29,997 bases of DNA, from the NCBI GenBank assembly GCA_004431415.1, contig QPMI01000485.1, positions 1 through 29,997 of the forward strand, read 5' to 3'. The position numbers were made by a program, and so were the translations under genes. Positions 9,284 to 19,480 of the stretch are shown piece by piece. The stretch's first letter is position 1, and each line of letters begins with the position of its first letter. Source of the stretch: Cyanophora paradoxa (Eukaryota > Glaucocystophyceae > Cyanophorales > Cyanophoraceae). Under the pieces are notes generated by a model. It ran no database searches and was not told the DNA's origin. It saw only the letters and a program-made list of their open reading frames with translations.

Positions 9284-10084
9284 TCAGCTTTGCATACCGT
9301 AGTACGTTTGCCGCCTGTGCGATGGATAATCTAAGGACCCTGGTTTTTCCTGCGTGGCCCCAATGGTAGACCCTAGACGACACCACAGCGAGAGGTTTTC
9401 CTGGTAAAGTGGGCGCCCGTCTGTCGCTCTCTGATGCGGGTAATGGCAGTACGTGTCTCCCCCGAACTCCACCAGCGTCGGCTCGATCGCGTGCGACAAG
9501 CAGTTGCAAAGCTTGGTCCCGTCCGCGAGCGTCGTCCTCTCCAAATTGAAGCAAAAGTCCCTCTCGCAGTAGAGCTTGCTGGACCGTACGGCGCGGACAT
9601 ACGACACACCCGGGAGGTCACTGCTGGAGAGGGCTCCGCACTGACACGTGGGCACTTTTGTGCCGCTGACGTCGGTGGTGAGCGGCACGGGCTCGAGGGC
9701 GGGGCAGAAGTCGGATCCAGAGATGCAGTAAATAGAGTGCACGGAGAAATCCGTACGCGTCGACGTCCCGAGCGCGGTCAGATTGATATTTCCGAACCAA
9801 GGCAAGCTGAGCCTGTAACCTCCCGTTCGGCTATTCTCATTTAGATACGCAACCGCGTTATCATACTTGGTTACATAGACCGATCGACCTCCGGCGTTCA
9901 CGCATTCGGGGCCTTCATTGCATGGTCCCGCGACCGCATATTCCCGAACATAACCGCTCGTGCTCGTCGTGTTGATCCACTGCGGCACGGTGCACAGCTG
10001 TGCGCTCGAGCTCGCCAGCTCGAAGCGGACGACGGAGCTGGCGGCGAGGACCGCCAGCAGCGCGGCGAAGAGCGTGCCGCGCAT
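9284..10084 (-). CDS. secreted cysteine-rich repeat protein
   Basis: This 266-residue frame starts at ATG 10082-10084. The N-terminus is a classic signal peptide (MRGTLFAALLAVLAASSVV, then a small-residue cleavage region), so export is predicted. The mature part has about 13 Cys. Two tandem modules share the pattern YC-x(4-6)-FC-x-LE-x(n)-G-T-K-x-C-x-C (IYCISGSDFC...TCQC and LYCERDFC...LCNC), and a third YC begins near the C-terminus. N-glycosylation sequons are present (NTTS, NLTA, NLS). No known family is recognised. The last ~35 residues look less ordered and may be read-through past a splice site. It is the first host-like gene beside the viral block, with host-like GC content. Confidence 0.6.
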   Translation of the reverse strand: MRGTLFAALLAVLAASSVVRFELASSSAQLCTVPQWINTTSTSGYVREYAVAGPCNEGPECVNAGGRSVYVTKYDNAVAYLNENSRTGGYRLSLPWFGNINLTALGTSTRTDFSVHSIYCISGSDFCPALEPVPLTTDVSGTKVPTCQCGALSSSDLPGVSYVRAVRSSKLYCERDFCFNLERTTLADGTKLCNCLSHAIEPTLVEFGGDTYCHYPHQRATDGRPLYQENLSLWCRLGSTIGATQEKPGSLDYPSHRRQTYYGMQS

Positions 10085-10121
10085 ATCGTGTCACAGTGTC
10101 CGTGCCGACCTCAGGAATCCG

Positions 10122-10142
10122 CTGCTGCTGCTGCTGCTGCTG
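10122..10142 (+). repeat. CTG microsatellite
   Basis: Seven CTG units lie about 40 bp upstream of the minus-strand secreted-protein start, so they are CAG in its leader. A similar tract lies at 15595-15612. Confidence 0.85.
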
Positions 10143-11667
10143 ACTCAGTGATGCTGGCAGCCTGCTGCTCCCGGCGCCGCCGCCGGCGCTAGAGGATGGC
10201 ACTAGTACTCAGGATGCCCTACTAGGCGAGGCTAGCGCTGCTGCGGCAGTGCTGGCGTACACGTACGCGTATACTGCAGTACTATGATATGAGCCACTCG
10301 CAAATGAACTTCGGCTTCGGAAGTATACGCCGTGACGTATGCTGGGCATTGCTGGCCCATTGCTGGGGGGGCGAGCTTCGAGCCTTCGAATTCGAGGCTT
10401 CGACTCAGGCTCGCCTAAGAGTCGCGGACGAGCGGGCCTTGCCGGCCCTTGCGGGCCCGGCCCAAGTTGCCAAGTTGCGGCCCGGCGGGATGAGGCCGCA
10501 GGTTCTACAGGAAGTATTTCTGGATGAACTTTCTGGTAGAGTACTACTAAAAGTAGTCGACGTCAGTGGTAGTCAGTGTACTACTAGTAGTCGACGTCAC
10601 TGACTCAGTTATAATTACTAAAATTAGTCAGCGCCGACTCAGCGGCCCGGCCCGCGGGCCGCGGCTGCAGCTGGCCGTGCGGCCCGTGCCGCCGTCGGCG
10701 CCGGCCCGCCGACGCCGCCGCCGCGGGCAGGCCTACCGGCGGCGCCGCGGCGGCGGCGGGCAGGCGCTAGGGCTGTCGTCAGTCACTGACAGTCACAGTC
10801 AGAGGGTCTGACTGACCTCACTGGGTCAGCTTTTGGCTGACTGCCGTTTTCTCAGTCCCATACAAAACCCTGCTGGCCCCCCTGCGGGCTTTTTCCATCT
10901 AAAGCTGACGTAGGTCGATTAAAAAATGATCTTCTGTCGTCGAACTTCCGAAATCTTCAAGAAACCGCCCATGTGCATGGTAAGAGGCTAATGGAGTTTG
11001 ACGTGCGCCTGGCGGGGGCCGAATCTCCTTTTCTCGTCCTCTCTGCTCGCATAACGTGCCTGGCCTGATGCTTGGCAACTTGAATGAAGTAGATAGATCG
11101 CGCTTGGGTCAATTCCAGCCAATTTCCTGGTCATTTTCCCCGGCTTTTGCACGGTAGCCTGACTGAACCTCGGGTTGACCGTTGACTGATTCATCAGTCA
11201 CAGTCAGGGGGGCTGACGGACTGGGTCAGCCGGGGGACTGACCGTCGGACTGACGACAGAACTAGCGGGCGGCGGGCGCGCGCCGCGCGCGCGGCCGGCC
11301 CGGCGGCCGCGGCCGGCGAGTCGGCGACTCGGCGGCGAGCCCGGGCGGGCCCGCCGGTCCGGACTCCAGGCTCCGGCGCCGGACCGGACCGTCAAGTTAC
11401 TAACTTAGGCGTCAACTCGAATATTTTTTCTTTAATCAAAGTTGCAGATCTAGAGTCAAATACAGACTCGAATATTAATGCAGATCCCATGTAGACTCTC
11501 AGATTGGCAGAGTCATTGGGACTCAATTTGGGAGTCTTTTGGGACTCATTGGCAGAGTCATTGCAGAGTCGAATTCTCAGTCAATTGCGACTGGCCCAGT
11601 GGCAATTTGCAGCCAAGTTGCAGCTGCAGCCTGCAGGTCGTCATGATCAAGGGAAGTTACTACCGTG
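10143..11667. other. gene-free, cryptically simple DNA
   Basis: No supportable gene. The stretch is a chain of local word clusters. ACTACTAGTAGTCGACGTC-type words lie at about 10540-10610. CGGCCCGCGGGCC-type palindromes lie at 10640-10760 and 11270-11400. GACTGACAGTCAC-type words lie at 10780-10850 and 11190-11260. A dense GAGTC/GACTC cluster fills 11450-11590. The open frames here are composition artefacts. Confidence 0.5.
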
Positions 11668-11940
11668 TAACACTAAATTAACAGCCCGTTAATTACCAGG
11701 TTATAAATTATAAAATCTGGCCCTCCCTAGGCGAAATAACAGAGTCCCAAATTAACAGATCATGCAAATTTAGGCTTGTTTGAGGCCGTAATTGTGGGGG
11801 GTAGATAGTATGAAACGACTGACAGCAGTGAATTAGCTAGCAGAGACCCAAATTAACAGACTATGTCAAATTTTCGGTCTGTTAATTTGGGACTCTGTTA
11901 ATTAAGTGGGTCCAGTATTTATGTGTTACATGGTAGGCTA
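11668..11940. repeat. word-saturated repeat, copy A (word AATTAACAG)
   Basis: The 9-mer AATTAACAG or its complement occurs exactly at 11676, 11750, 11851, 11879 and 11895, with further near copies. The backbone aligns with 25692-25960. Shared anchors include CACTAAATTA (11671-11680), an interior GTATG...CGAC...CAGCAG block, and TTTATGTGTT (11918-11927) near the right end. No coding potential. It is probably a non-autonomous mobile or satellite-like element. Confidence 0.6.
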
Positions 11941-12026
11941 GGCAGTCAAGTTGAGTCAACCCTATAGCCGATTGATTTTACTTCGCCCAATCGACCAAGC
12001 CTCGAGGTCGAGATCTTGTAGGCCTG

Positions 12027-12180
12027 ATGCTTGACCCCCCCCGGCTTCAAGCCAAGCCAAGCCAAATTCTGGCCTTCCGGAGTCAAGCCAAGCCAAGCAC
12101 CCGAGCCGGCCGGCTCAAATGCTTGGCCCCTCGGCTAGGTCAAATATTTGTCAAATGCTTGAGGGGGGGGTACCCCATGT
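12027..12180. repeat. GCTTGA/AAGCCAAG word cluster
   Basis: This short region is packed with CAAGCC, AAATGCTTG and GCTTGA words and ends in a G run plus GTACCCC. The same words recur at 13160-13250, suggesting related repeats. Confidence 0.5.
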
Positions 12181-12203
12181 ACGCCCCTCTTTCTCATCTA
12201 GAT

Positions 12204-13068
12204 CTAGCTATAGATCTTCCTTAAGGCGCGCCTTCGAATATTGCGCCCCTCGCTCGTCCAGATGTCGGACGTTGCGTGGCACACGTCGTAGATGCGGTTC
12301 GCGCCCTGAAACAGCATCGATCTGACCGACTTCCGCTGGCGCGCGTCACCGTATACGTACCTGATCCGCCAGGATGATCCGCCTGCAGCTGATCGTCCCG
12401 CGATCCGTCGGACGATAGCTTCTGCGGCGCCGGCCGAGTGAGCGGGCGTCGACGTCGCGCGCGCGCGGGCCGGGCGGGCGCGGGGGCCGGGCGCACGGGT
12501 TCAGGGCCAATTGCAAGGCCCAGCCGCGCATCCAGTGCGCGCTTGCCACGCTGAAAGGCAACATGCCGGTTCGGATTCGCCATCTGTCGGCGCGAACAGC
12601 CCGTGCGCATGCGTGTTGAAATGGCTAGCGCTGTCGATGCTCGATGTCGCGCTGATGTTTTTGAACACTGTCTTACAAGCGAACTGCCGGCCGTGCTTCT
12701 CCTTGTTGATCATGAGCAGGCACATCGCTGCTTTCTTCCCGTGCACGTGCAGCTTCCCCTAGCTGGATATCGATATATCGATGATCTTGTCGCCCTGCCA
12801 GACCCACGAAGTGAGAATGTGGATCTGCCGCTTAAGCCAGAGGAGGCTGTCCATCGGCTCGAAGTCGTCCGCGTCCGTGCGCGGCCCTTGCAATTGCGCT
12901 GCTGCAGGCGCCCCTGCAGCTGGCGCAGCTGCGCGCAGCTGCAGGCGCATCGCTGGAGCCGGCGATGGGCTGCGCGGGCCCGGCCGCGGGGGCACGGAAT
13001 GAGATGTTGCCGGACGCGTCCTTGCCGATGACTGACTGCGTGGATTTGCCCTTCTCCTTCGGCGGCAT
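12204..13068 (-). pseudogene. unrecognised multi-exon gene, probably broken
   Basis: A start at ATG 13066-13068 gives MPPKEKGKSTQSVIG and a first exon to about 12996. A later segment (TDADDFEPMDSLLWL...QGDKI, about 12795-12900) continues in one frame into HGKKAAMCLLMINKEKHGRQ (about 12690-12750). The two are separated by an in-frame TAG inside ATCGATATATCGATATCCAGCTAG-type sequence. A frame change near 12600 leads to LPFSVASAHWMRGWALQLAL. A GTGCGC intron (12422-12496), an exon at 12361-12421, a 25-nt GT-AG gap (12336-12360) and a final exon (12204-12335, ending RRRALRKIYS and TAG) follow in consistent phase. No family is recognised. The coherent phases argue that it was a gene; the TAG and frame change argue decay. 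Confidence 0.4.
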
Positions 13069-14299
13069 TGCTGCTGGCTGCCTGGCTGAGCCTACTTCGC
13101 TGTGCCTAAGTATGGCCCTTCCCCCCCCTGCTCCCCCCCCCCCCATAATATTTGCAAGTATCTTCAAGCACGGCTTTCTGGCTCAAATGCTTGGGGCTAG
13201 AGGTCAAGCCAAGTGCTTGAGGCAAATGCTTGACCCCAAGCAGCAGGCCTAAGATCTTGGAGTCGACCTGAAACAAAAACGAGGTCGCGATCTTGGATTC
13301 GACCTGAAACAAAAAAACGAAAAAGAAACGAGTGGGGGGGGGGCGAGGCCGGGGGGGGGGGGCAGTCGTGCCAGTGGTGGAGGGAGCATGAACAGTCATA
13401 TGCATGAACTGAGCATGGCATGCGCAGACTCATGAATCATGATCAGGCAGCGCAGACTGCTGCGCAGACTGGCAATGCAGTCCATCTGGTCTCATCATGC
13501 AGATGCATGCCATGACTGAGGATGATGACTCATCACTGCCTTTAGCTTGGCAGTGAATCCGGCCCATGCATGATCAACTCAGCAACCCTCAGCCTGGCAG
13601 TGATATCGATGCGCAATGCGCATACTAGTAGTAGTCTAGTACTACTGCCAGTCTACTAGGCTACTTGTACATGGGGGTATGATAGACGCGCCGCGCGCGA
13701 CGCGCGCGCGCGGGCCGCGGCCGGGCCGCGGGCCGGCCGGCCCGGCGGGCCCGGCCCGGCCGGGCCGGGTTCCGCGGCGGACTTCCGCCTGACTTCGATA
13801 TCCGGATCGGACCCGGGATGGGGACCGGATCGGAGTCATCGGACTCCCGGAGTCCGGGAGTCACTCCGAGTCAGGGCGACGCGGCGCCGCGGGCGGCGCC
13901 GCGGCGCCGGCGGGCCCGTTAACGTTCAACCGTTGAACGGTTCACTAAGATAGCAGGCCGAGGCCGGCGCCAGGTGATCATTAGCCTCCTGGACGGAACT
14001 TAAGCATCCTAAACTCCAGTTATCGATATCGATGCTCTTGATATATCGATGCAGCTCAGCGACTGCAGCTGAAGCGTTTGCATATGGCGGCCCTGGCTCG
14101 CGTAGATCAAAGTCATCGAATTAGCTTTAAAAGCATTATTTCGATTCTACAAATTTGTACAGCGATCTCTTGCCTGGGGGGAGGGCGGGACACCGCAGGG
14201 GCGAAGAGGAAGGGCGGGACCGTCGGACGGGGGGCGAGGGGGGAGGGGGCGGGGGGGGGGACACGTCCGAGGGGGAGATGGGGGGTACAGATGCGGCTC
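13069..14299. other. gene-free, word-clustered DNA
   Basis: No supportable gene. It contains C runs near 13126-13142, a GCTTGA cluster (13160-13250) and a repeated 'CTTGGA(G/T)TCGACCTGAAACAAAAA' element at about 13255-13278 and 13292-13316. G runs lie at 13334-13363. A CATGCA/CAGACTG cluster covers 13385-13590, and GGCCCGGCCGGGCC palindromes cover 13680-13770. GATATCGATG occurs at 13602 and 14025. Confidence 0.5.
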
Positions 14300-15472
14300 C
14301 TACTTCAGGGCGGCCATGAACGCGTTGTACGAGTTCTGCAGGTCGAACTGCGCACCGGAATTCAGAGAAGCAGAAGAAAAATGAAAAATTAAGGGGGGAG
14401 GGGGGGGCAGGAGGGGGGTACGGCGCGCGCACCTCCATCTGCCGCGCCTGCTCCGGCGCCAGGGTCTCGTGCGCCCGCATCGCGTTCAGCTCCTGAATCC
14501 TGCGAGAAGGGGAGAGACTCGACAGGGGTACAGGATTCCGTGCACGGCGAGAGGAGGGAGACTCAAACTCAACGGGGGGGGTACGTGCACGGCGCACCAG
14601 TGCCGGACCTTGGCCTTACCCTCGAAATCGGGCTTCAGGCGCGCGATCTGGTGCATGGAAGCCATCAAGTCCGACAGAATCGGGAAGAGCTGCGGCCGGG
14701 TACGCTGGTCAGTGTGCGCGATCGGTACCCCAACCCCGTTTTTTTCTTGCCTGGTCCACGGCGTTGTACCCCAGCTTGAGGGCATCCATGGCCGTGATGA
14801 AGCATTGGGTCTGGTGGGGGGAATCAGAAAGACTAGAAAAGGGGAAGGGTACAGGAGAGGGGGGGGGGGGGGGGGGCGGGTGGCGGACCGTGGTGGCGAT
14901 GTGCTGCGCCGAATCTTCGGCGGGGGCCGTCGCCGCGTGTTCGATCGTCGCAGGCACGCCCGCTCGCAGCCGGTGCAGCGCGGACGGCACCTGCAGCTGC
15001 GCCCCCGCCCGCGCCCGCGCTCGACGCCGGCGGCGGGTGCGCGGGACAGGAGGCGGCGGCAGGGCGGGAGCAGAGCAGGGGCTGGGCGCACGCCGTACTC
15101 GTGGGCGAAGCGCTGCAGGTCGGGCGCGACCTGCTGAAACGCCTGCTGCGAAGCGCGGTACTGCGAGATCATTTTCTGGCACGCCGGCGCGTAGCTGCGC
15201 GGAGCTCGTGAGAAAGAGAGAGGCGCGGCCGAGGCGCGGCCGGCGCGCTGCTCGGTGCGCGCGCACTCTTTCTGGGCGATGGCGTCGCGAGTGTACGCCT
15301 TCTCGAGGAGCTCGAGCGTCCGGAGGAGAGAGTAGAGGTCGGCCATCAGCTCGTACCTGTCCCGCTCCTTAGGATCATTCGCCAGCTTCATCTCCTGCCG
15401 TAGGCGTTCGACGGTGCCGCGGAAGCGCCGCGGCGGGCGCAGCCGCACCGGCTTCGATGCGAGGTTCGCCAA
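14300..15472 (-). CDS. VPS28: VPS28, ESCRT-I subunit
   Basis: VPS28 is an ESCRT-I component that links the TSG101-containing core to ESCRT-II in endosomal sorting. Seven exons join in phase: 15267-15472, 15092-15194, 14889-14996, 14751-14810, 14598-14689, 14433-14499 and 14300-14347, giving 227 residues (family about 210-240). The N-terminal core domain has ERDRYELMADLYSLLRTLE, LEKAYTRDAI and YAPACQKMISQYRA. The C-terminal four-helix domain has CFITAMDALKLGYNAVDQ, then LMASMHQIARLKPDFEG, and ends FDLQNSYNAFMAALK with TAG at 14300-14302. Introns are 61-98 nt. Donors are GTGCGC four times, GTCCGC once and GC (GCAAGA) once; acceptors are mostly GCAG. Four introns contain C-rich GTACCC motifs. 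The start ATG at 15470-15472 gives a short basic leader before the conserved core. Confidence 0.92.
14859..14876 (+). repeat. G18 homopolymer in a VPS28 intron
   Basis: Eighteen consecutive G on the plus strand form a C tract within the 14811-14888 intron of VPS28, between donor and acceptor. Comparable runs lie at about 21219-21240, 22163-22180 and 24886-24906. Confidence 0.85.
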
Positions 15473-16492
15473 GCTGTTTGTCAGCGTCGCGCTGCCGCGA
15501 CGGCGTCATTCGGGCCGCGCGCCCCCGCCCGCGGCACGAGGGGCTCACAAGGCGGAGGCCACCGCCGAAGAAGGTCCGGGCGTCGGCTGCGGCTCTGCTG
15601 CTGCTGCTGCTGACGCCTCCGGGAGCCCGCGCACGGTACCATACTGCGGACGCGGGCGCGGATCAGCACGGCGGGGCGAGGCGAGCGACCATTCGAGTAT
15701 GAAGCGCGCCTGTGGGGTCGGCAGTGTAGGCGCAGTCGAGCCGGACAGCGTCCTCGTCGCGGTCGCAACGCCGCCCGGGCGCACGGCTTCCATCTCACTG
15801 CGAAGCACGCCGGTGCGCTTCTGGTGCCTTTGAGACTCAGCTCAAGGTCTGGAAGCGCTCCGGCAAACACGTTTTGCCGCCGAGGGGGGTGCCACCTTCC
15901 ACTTCGTTCGCAATCTCGGTGAATCGATATCGATGTCGACGTTGACCCGCCACGCACCGCCGCACTACTATAGCTAGCCTAGTCGGCCTTGTATAGGCTA
16001 CCGCGTCTCTGTCTGGCGCTGCACTGGCGCCGCTGGATCGACTGCTTGAGCCTTGAGTACAGGCGCGCACGCGCGCTGCATGCAGTTGGCCTGGACCAGT
16101 AAACGTGGCGGCGCCGGGGCCGGCGCCGGCGCCGCCGCGCGCGCGCGCGCGCGCCAGCCTAGCACCGCTAGCGCTGAAACTTCCAGCGCTAGCTATAGGC
16201 GCCGCGCAAGCGCAATCCGGTGCCGCAGTGCAGCTGCACGCGCAAGCCCATTCCTAGCTATATCGTATCATAGTATAGGCGCCGGCTTAGACCCATGAGG
16301 GAGCTCGAGCCTAGAGATCGATCGGTATCGCGAGGGACCCATATGCCACTGCAGCTGGGCCATGATATCGATGCATGTGCTTCAACAAAAAAGAACTGCC
16401 GAGTATACTTAAGCTTAGCTAAAGCTAGAGCTGCCGGCGCCAGCTGCAGGCTGGCGTGATCATGAGCATCGGAGCCAGCGATGGCACTATAG
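15473..16492. other. VPS28 upstream region, no supportable gene
   Basis: GC-rich frames on both strands overlap without domain signals and are probably artefacts. The region holds a CTG tract (15595-15612), one GATATCGATG at 15926 and another at 16364. AGCTATAG-type palindromic words are frequent (about 15966, 16190 and 16260). The VPS28 promoter should lie near 15473-15700, but I see no clear core element. Confidence 0.45.
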
Positions 16493-17334
16493 CTAGCGGC
16501 CCGCGGCCCGCGGCGCCGGCGGGGTGGCGGCGGCGGCCTCGACGGCCTCGCCCATGCGGCGGACCATGGCCGCGTGCGCCTTCTCGGCCGTACCCCCCAC
16601 GAAGGGCATGAGGACGGCCGTGCAGTCGACGGTCACCTGCGTACAAAGCTCAGCGGCTTACAAACGCCGAGGCGGGCGAGCAGGCTTGAGAGGAGGAACC
16701 TGCTCGCTGACGCGCAGGCGCCCGCCGCCCTCGTCCCGCCACCGCAGCCTCGTCACGAGGTGCACGTCGGGCATGCTCCACGCCTCCGTGTCCACTCCCG
16801 TCCCGTCCAAGAGCGGGACCTGGGCAGCGCGGCCCTCAGCGTGGGGCCGCTCGCCCGGCGCACGGGCCCGGAGAGAGAGAGAGAGAGAGAGAGAGATCTA
16901 GCCTAGTAGATTATAATTAGATCTCACCAGCCTCGCGCGGAACTTGTTGGGGTAGGCGAAGCAGCCCATGGGTACGTTCTCCGTGATGTAGAACTCGTTG
17001 GGCGCCCCCGAAGAGACGATCTCCCGCACCAGCGGCTGGTACCTGCGCATGCGCATCGCCGAGCACGAGTCCGAGTCCGAGCCGGGTACGGTCCGGCCCG
17101 CGCGCGGCGGACGCGGGGGGCCCGGGGCGGCCGGGCGCCTTACGCGTGCTGGCTCACATGGCCATTTTCGTCGGGTCGCAGAGGAGGGCGCGCGCGTCCT
17201 CGGGGCGGCCGCGCACGATCGCCGCCTTCTCGAAGCTGCGGGACGACCGCCAGCACCTGCGCTCGCGTGCGGGGGCGCGGCGGCGACTCAGCTCGGGCTC
17301 CGGGCCGTCCCAAGACGAACGCAGACGGCGCACA
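16493..17334 (-). CDS. START/SRPBCC-like small protein
   Basis: Exons 17158-17256, 16928-17042, 16700-16819 and 16493-16636 (TAG 16493-16495) join in phase to about 158 residues. An extra upstream exon ends at 17334. The order RPEDARALLCDPTKMAMYQP, then EFYITENVPMG, PNKFRARL, LLDGTGVD, TRLRWRDE and a C-terminal helix containing AEKAHAAMVRRMGEA follows an SRPBCC (START-like) helix-grip layout. It resembles the small fungal/algal DUF7053-type proteins. Such folds bind hydrophobic ligands; the ligand here is unknown. The start is unresolved: the upstream donor (GTGCGCC, 17327-17333) splits an ATG whose G is restored by the acceptor at 17256. The intron at 16820-16927 holds a long GA tract (16871-16896). 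Confidence 0.55.
16871..16896. repeat. GA dinucleotide repeat in an intron
   Basis: Thirteen GA units lie in intron 16820-16927 of the SRPBCC-like gene. On the coding strand this reads as a CT tract upstream of the acceptor and may serve as its pyrimidine tract. Confidence 0.8.
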
Positions 17335-18116
17335 TCGCGTGCTCCGACTTCCGCGACGAGGCCCGGAGGTGACGAGCTATCGCTGTGCCCGGCTGTGGCC
17401 GCTCGATCCGCGCGCGGCTGCGGCAGCTGCAGCCGGCTGCGCGCAGCGCCGGCGCCACGCCTCTAGTTCGGAGCGCTTTGCTGGCTCCGAAAGCTCCGCG
17501 GCCGCAGCGCCGGGTTCAAAGGATGCCAGGAAGCGCGAAAGGCTGCAGCTGCGACGCCACGAGACGCCGCTCGAGCACCTCGCCGCGCGCCTGCGCATGG
17601 CTCGCGGCTTGGCGAAAAGGCGCGGGCGATTTGCAACCGGGGCGATGCACCTGTCGCGCTCGGGTACTCGGCCCGCCACGCCTCGAGCTCCAGCCCTGCG
17701 ACGTGCGGATCGAGAGATCGAGAGTCGGCGGCCGCGCTCGGAGGCTCGGTGCCATTCGCGATCTGTCGAGGTACGATATCGATGCGCAACAAGAGTGCAG
17801 CGCACCTCTGTCTGGATCCGGAGCCGGCCCGCTCCCCCTGAAACTGATGTACCCACCCCTAGCGACGAAAAAGGAGTTCCCGAGTGACGCGGCAGGGTTC
17901 CTATAAAGCCCGGGCGCCTGACCGGCCAGCGCATTTCACCGCTTGCGCTAAAGCTTCAACGCTCATACGCACGAGAACGACCCCACCATACAGTGGCTAC
18001 CGCAATCGCCACCCACATCAGCGCTACGCGCGCCAGCGTCCTCCCGGCCAACATTCGGCTTGTGAATAAACATCAGCCTCGCGTTTCCGCATCATAGCAA
18101 TCGTCAGCAATCCGGA
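17335..18116. other. intergenic region between divergent host genes
   Basis: It lies between the minus-strand SRPBCC-like gene and plus-strand malate dehydrogenase, so it should hold both promoters. Frames of 170-206 codons exist in several overlapping frames, but none shows a domain or splice-consistent structure, so I leave them out. GATATCGATG occurs at 17775. The 5' leader of the dehydrogenase probably lies within 17900-18116. Confidence 0.4.
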
Positions 18117-19480
18117 ATGCCTCCCGCGCTTCCCGCATCCATTGTCGCCGATTCCTCAGCGGCGCCGAGCCCCCGGCCGACGAAGCCGCCAGTGCGCGTG
18201 CTCGTCACGGGAGCCGCAGGCCAGATCGCCTATTCACTGCTCCCTTCGATCGCCCGCGGCGATATGCTGGGGCCCGATCAACCAGTCATTCTGCACCTGC
18301 TCGACGTGCCCGCCGCCCAAGACGCCCTCGCCGGCGTGTGCATGGAGGTTCGCTGAATCATTGCCAACGCGCGCGTGCGTGCAACACGCCCTTGTCTGCT
18401 TCTGAGGCGCGCGCGCGCGGCCCCGCAGCTCCAGGACCTTGCGTATCCGCTCCTGGCGGGCCTCGTTCCGACCAGCGACCTCGCTGTTGCGTTCAGGGAC
18501 ATCGACTACGCCCTCATGGTCCGCGTTCCGTGTCATTCCTCTCAGGGGCGTCGCCGCTGACGCCCGGGCGGCCCCGCAGCTCGGCGCCATGCCGCGCAAG
18601 GACGGAATGGAGCGGAAGGACCTGCTGAAGGCGAACGCAGGCATCTTCAAAGAGCAGGGCGCCGCCCTGAACGCGCACGCGAAGCGCACGGTCAAGGTCG
18701 TCGTCGTCGGCAACCCCGCGAACACGAACGCGCTCGTCATGCGCCGCTGCGCGCCCGACGTCCCCTCTGAGAACTTCTCGGCCCTGACCAGGCGCGCCGC
18801 GCCCCCGCCCGCGCCGGCCCGCGCTGCGTTTCCGCTTCTGACGACGCCGCGCCGCGCCGCAGGCTGGACCACAACCGGGCGGTCGCTCAGCTGGCGGCCC
18901 GCATCGGCGTGAGCCCCGGCGACGTGCACGGCGTCTGCATCTGGGGCAACCACTCCTCCACCCAGTACCCCGACGTCTCGAGCGGTCCGCCGCCCCGTAC
19001 CCCCCCCCACATCTGAGCGGTCGATCGTGGCCTGATTCGATCCCGGCCGCAGCGGTGGCCACGGACCCCGCGACGGGCCGCCCTGCTCCCGTCCTGTCCC
19101 TGGCGGACCCGGAGTGGCTCCGGGGCGGCTTCATGAGCACGGTGCAGGGCCGCGGCGGCGCGGTTCTGAAGGCGCGCAAGCTTAGCTCGGCGGCATCGGC
19201 GGCCAAGGCGGTGGTGGACCACGTGCGCTCCTGGGCCCTCGGCACCGATGGAGAGGTGGTCTCCATGGCCGTCCTGACGGACGGGACCGGCCCCGCGGCC
19301 GGGTACGGCGCCCCCGCCGGCGTCGTCTTCTCCTTCCCCGTCCGCTGCGCCGGCGGCCGCTTCGAGGTCGTGCCCGGACTCGAGCTGGACGAGTTTTCGC
19401 GCGCGAAAATCGCGGCGACCTCCCAGGAGCTCCTCGAGGAGCGCGCCGACGCCTTCGCCCACCTGGGCCTACCCCTCTGA
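18117..19480 (+). CDS. malate dehydrogenase, cytosolic type
   Basis: This enzyme interconverts malate and oxaloacetate with NAD(P). Five exons join in phase: 18117-18347, 18429-18518, 18580-18791, 18863-18984 and 19053-19480, for 360 residues against about 330 typical. The excess is a ~27-residue Ser/Pro/Ala-rich N-terminus before [17 protein letters not shown]. It lacks clear transit-peptide features. Family landmarks are the nucleotide-binding [22 protein letters not shown] with the substrate arginines, [23 protein letters not shown] (catalytic Asp region), and [11 protein letters not shown] with the catalytic His. The C-terminal part has [14 protein letters not shown] and [10 protein letters not shown]. 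Donors are GTTCGC, GTCCGC, GCGCGC (GC-AG) and GTCCGC; all acceptors end GCAG. Intron 4 carries GTACCCCCCCC. The 3' end faces the beta-propeller gene. Confidence 0.93.

Noticed and set aside
9284-10084. Secreted Cys-rich gene as part of the viral insertion
   Set aside because: Its GC content and codon choice match the host genes, and it lies beyond the composition break and hairpin. A viral origin cannot be excluded but is not supported.
15414-15833. 139-codon plus-strand frame over the VPS28 start
   Set aside because: It is antisense to VPS28 exon 1 and its leader, low complexity, with no domain.
17267-17934. Overlapping 170-206 codon frames on both strands between the SRPBCC-like gene and malate dehydrogenase
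   Set aside because: All frames are open because of high GC. None shows a domain, and they cross a likely promoter region holding GATATCGATG.
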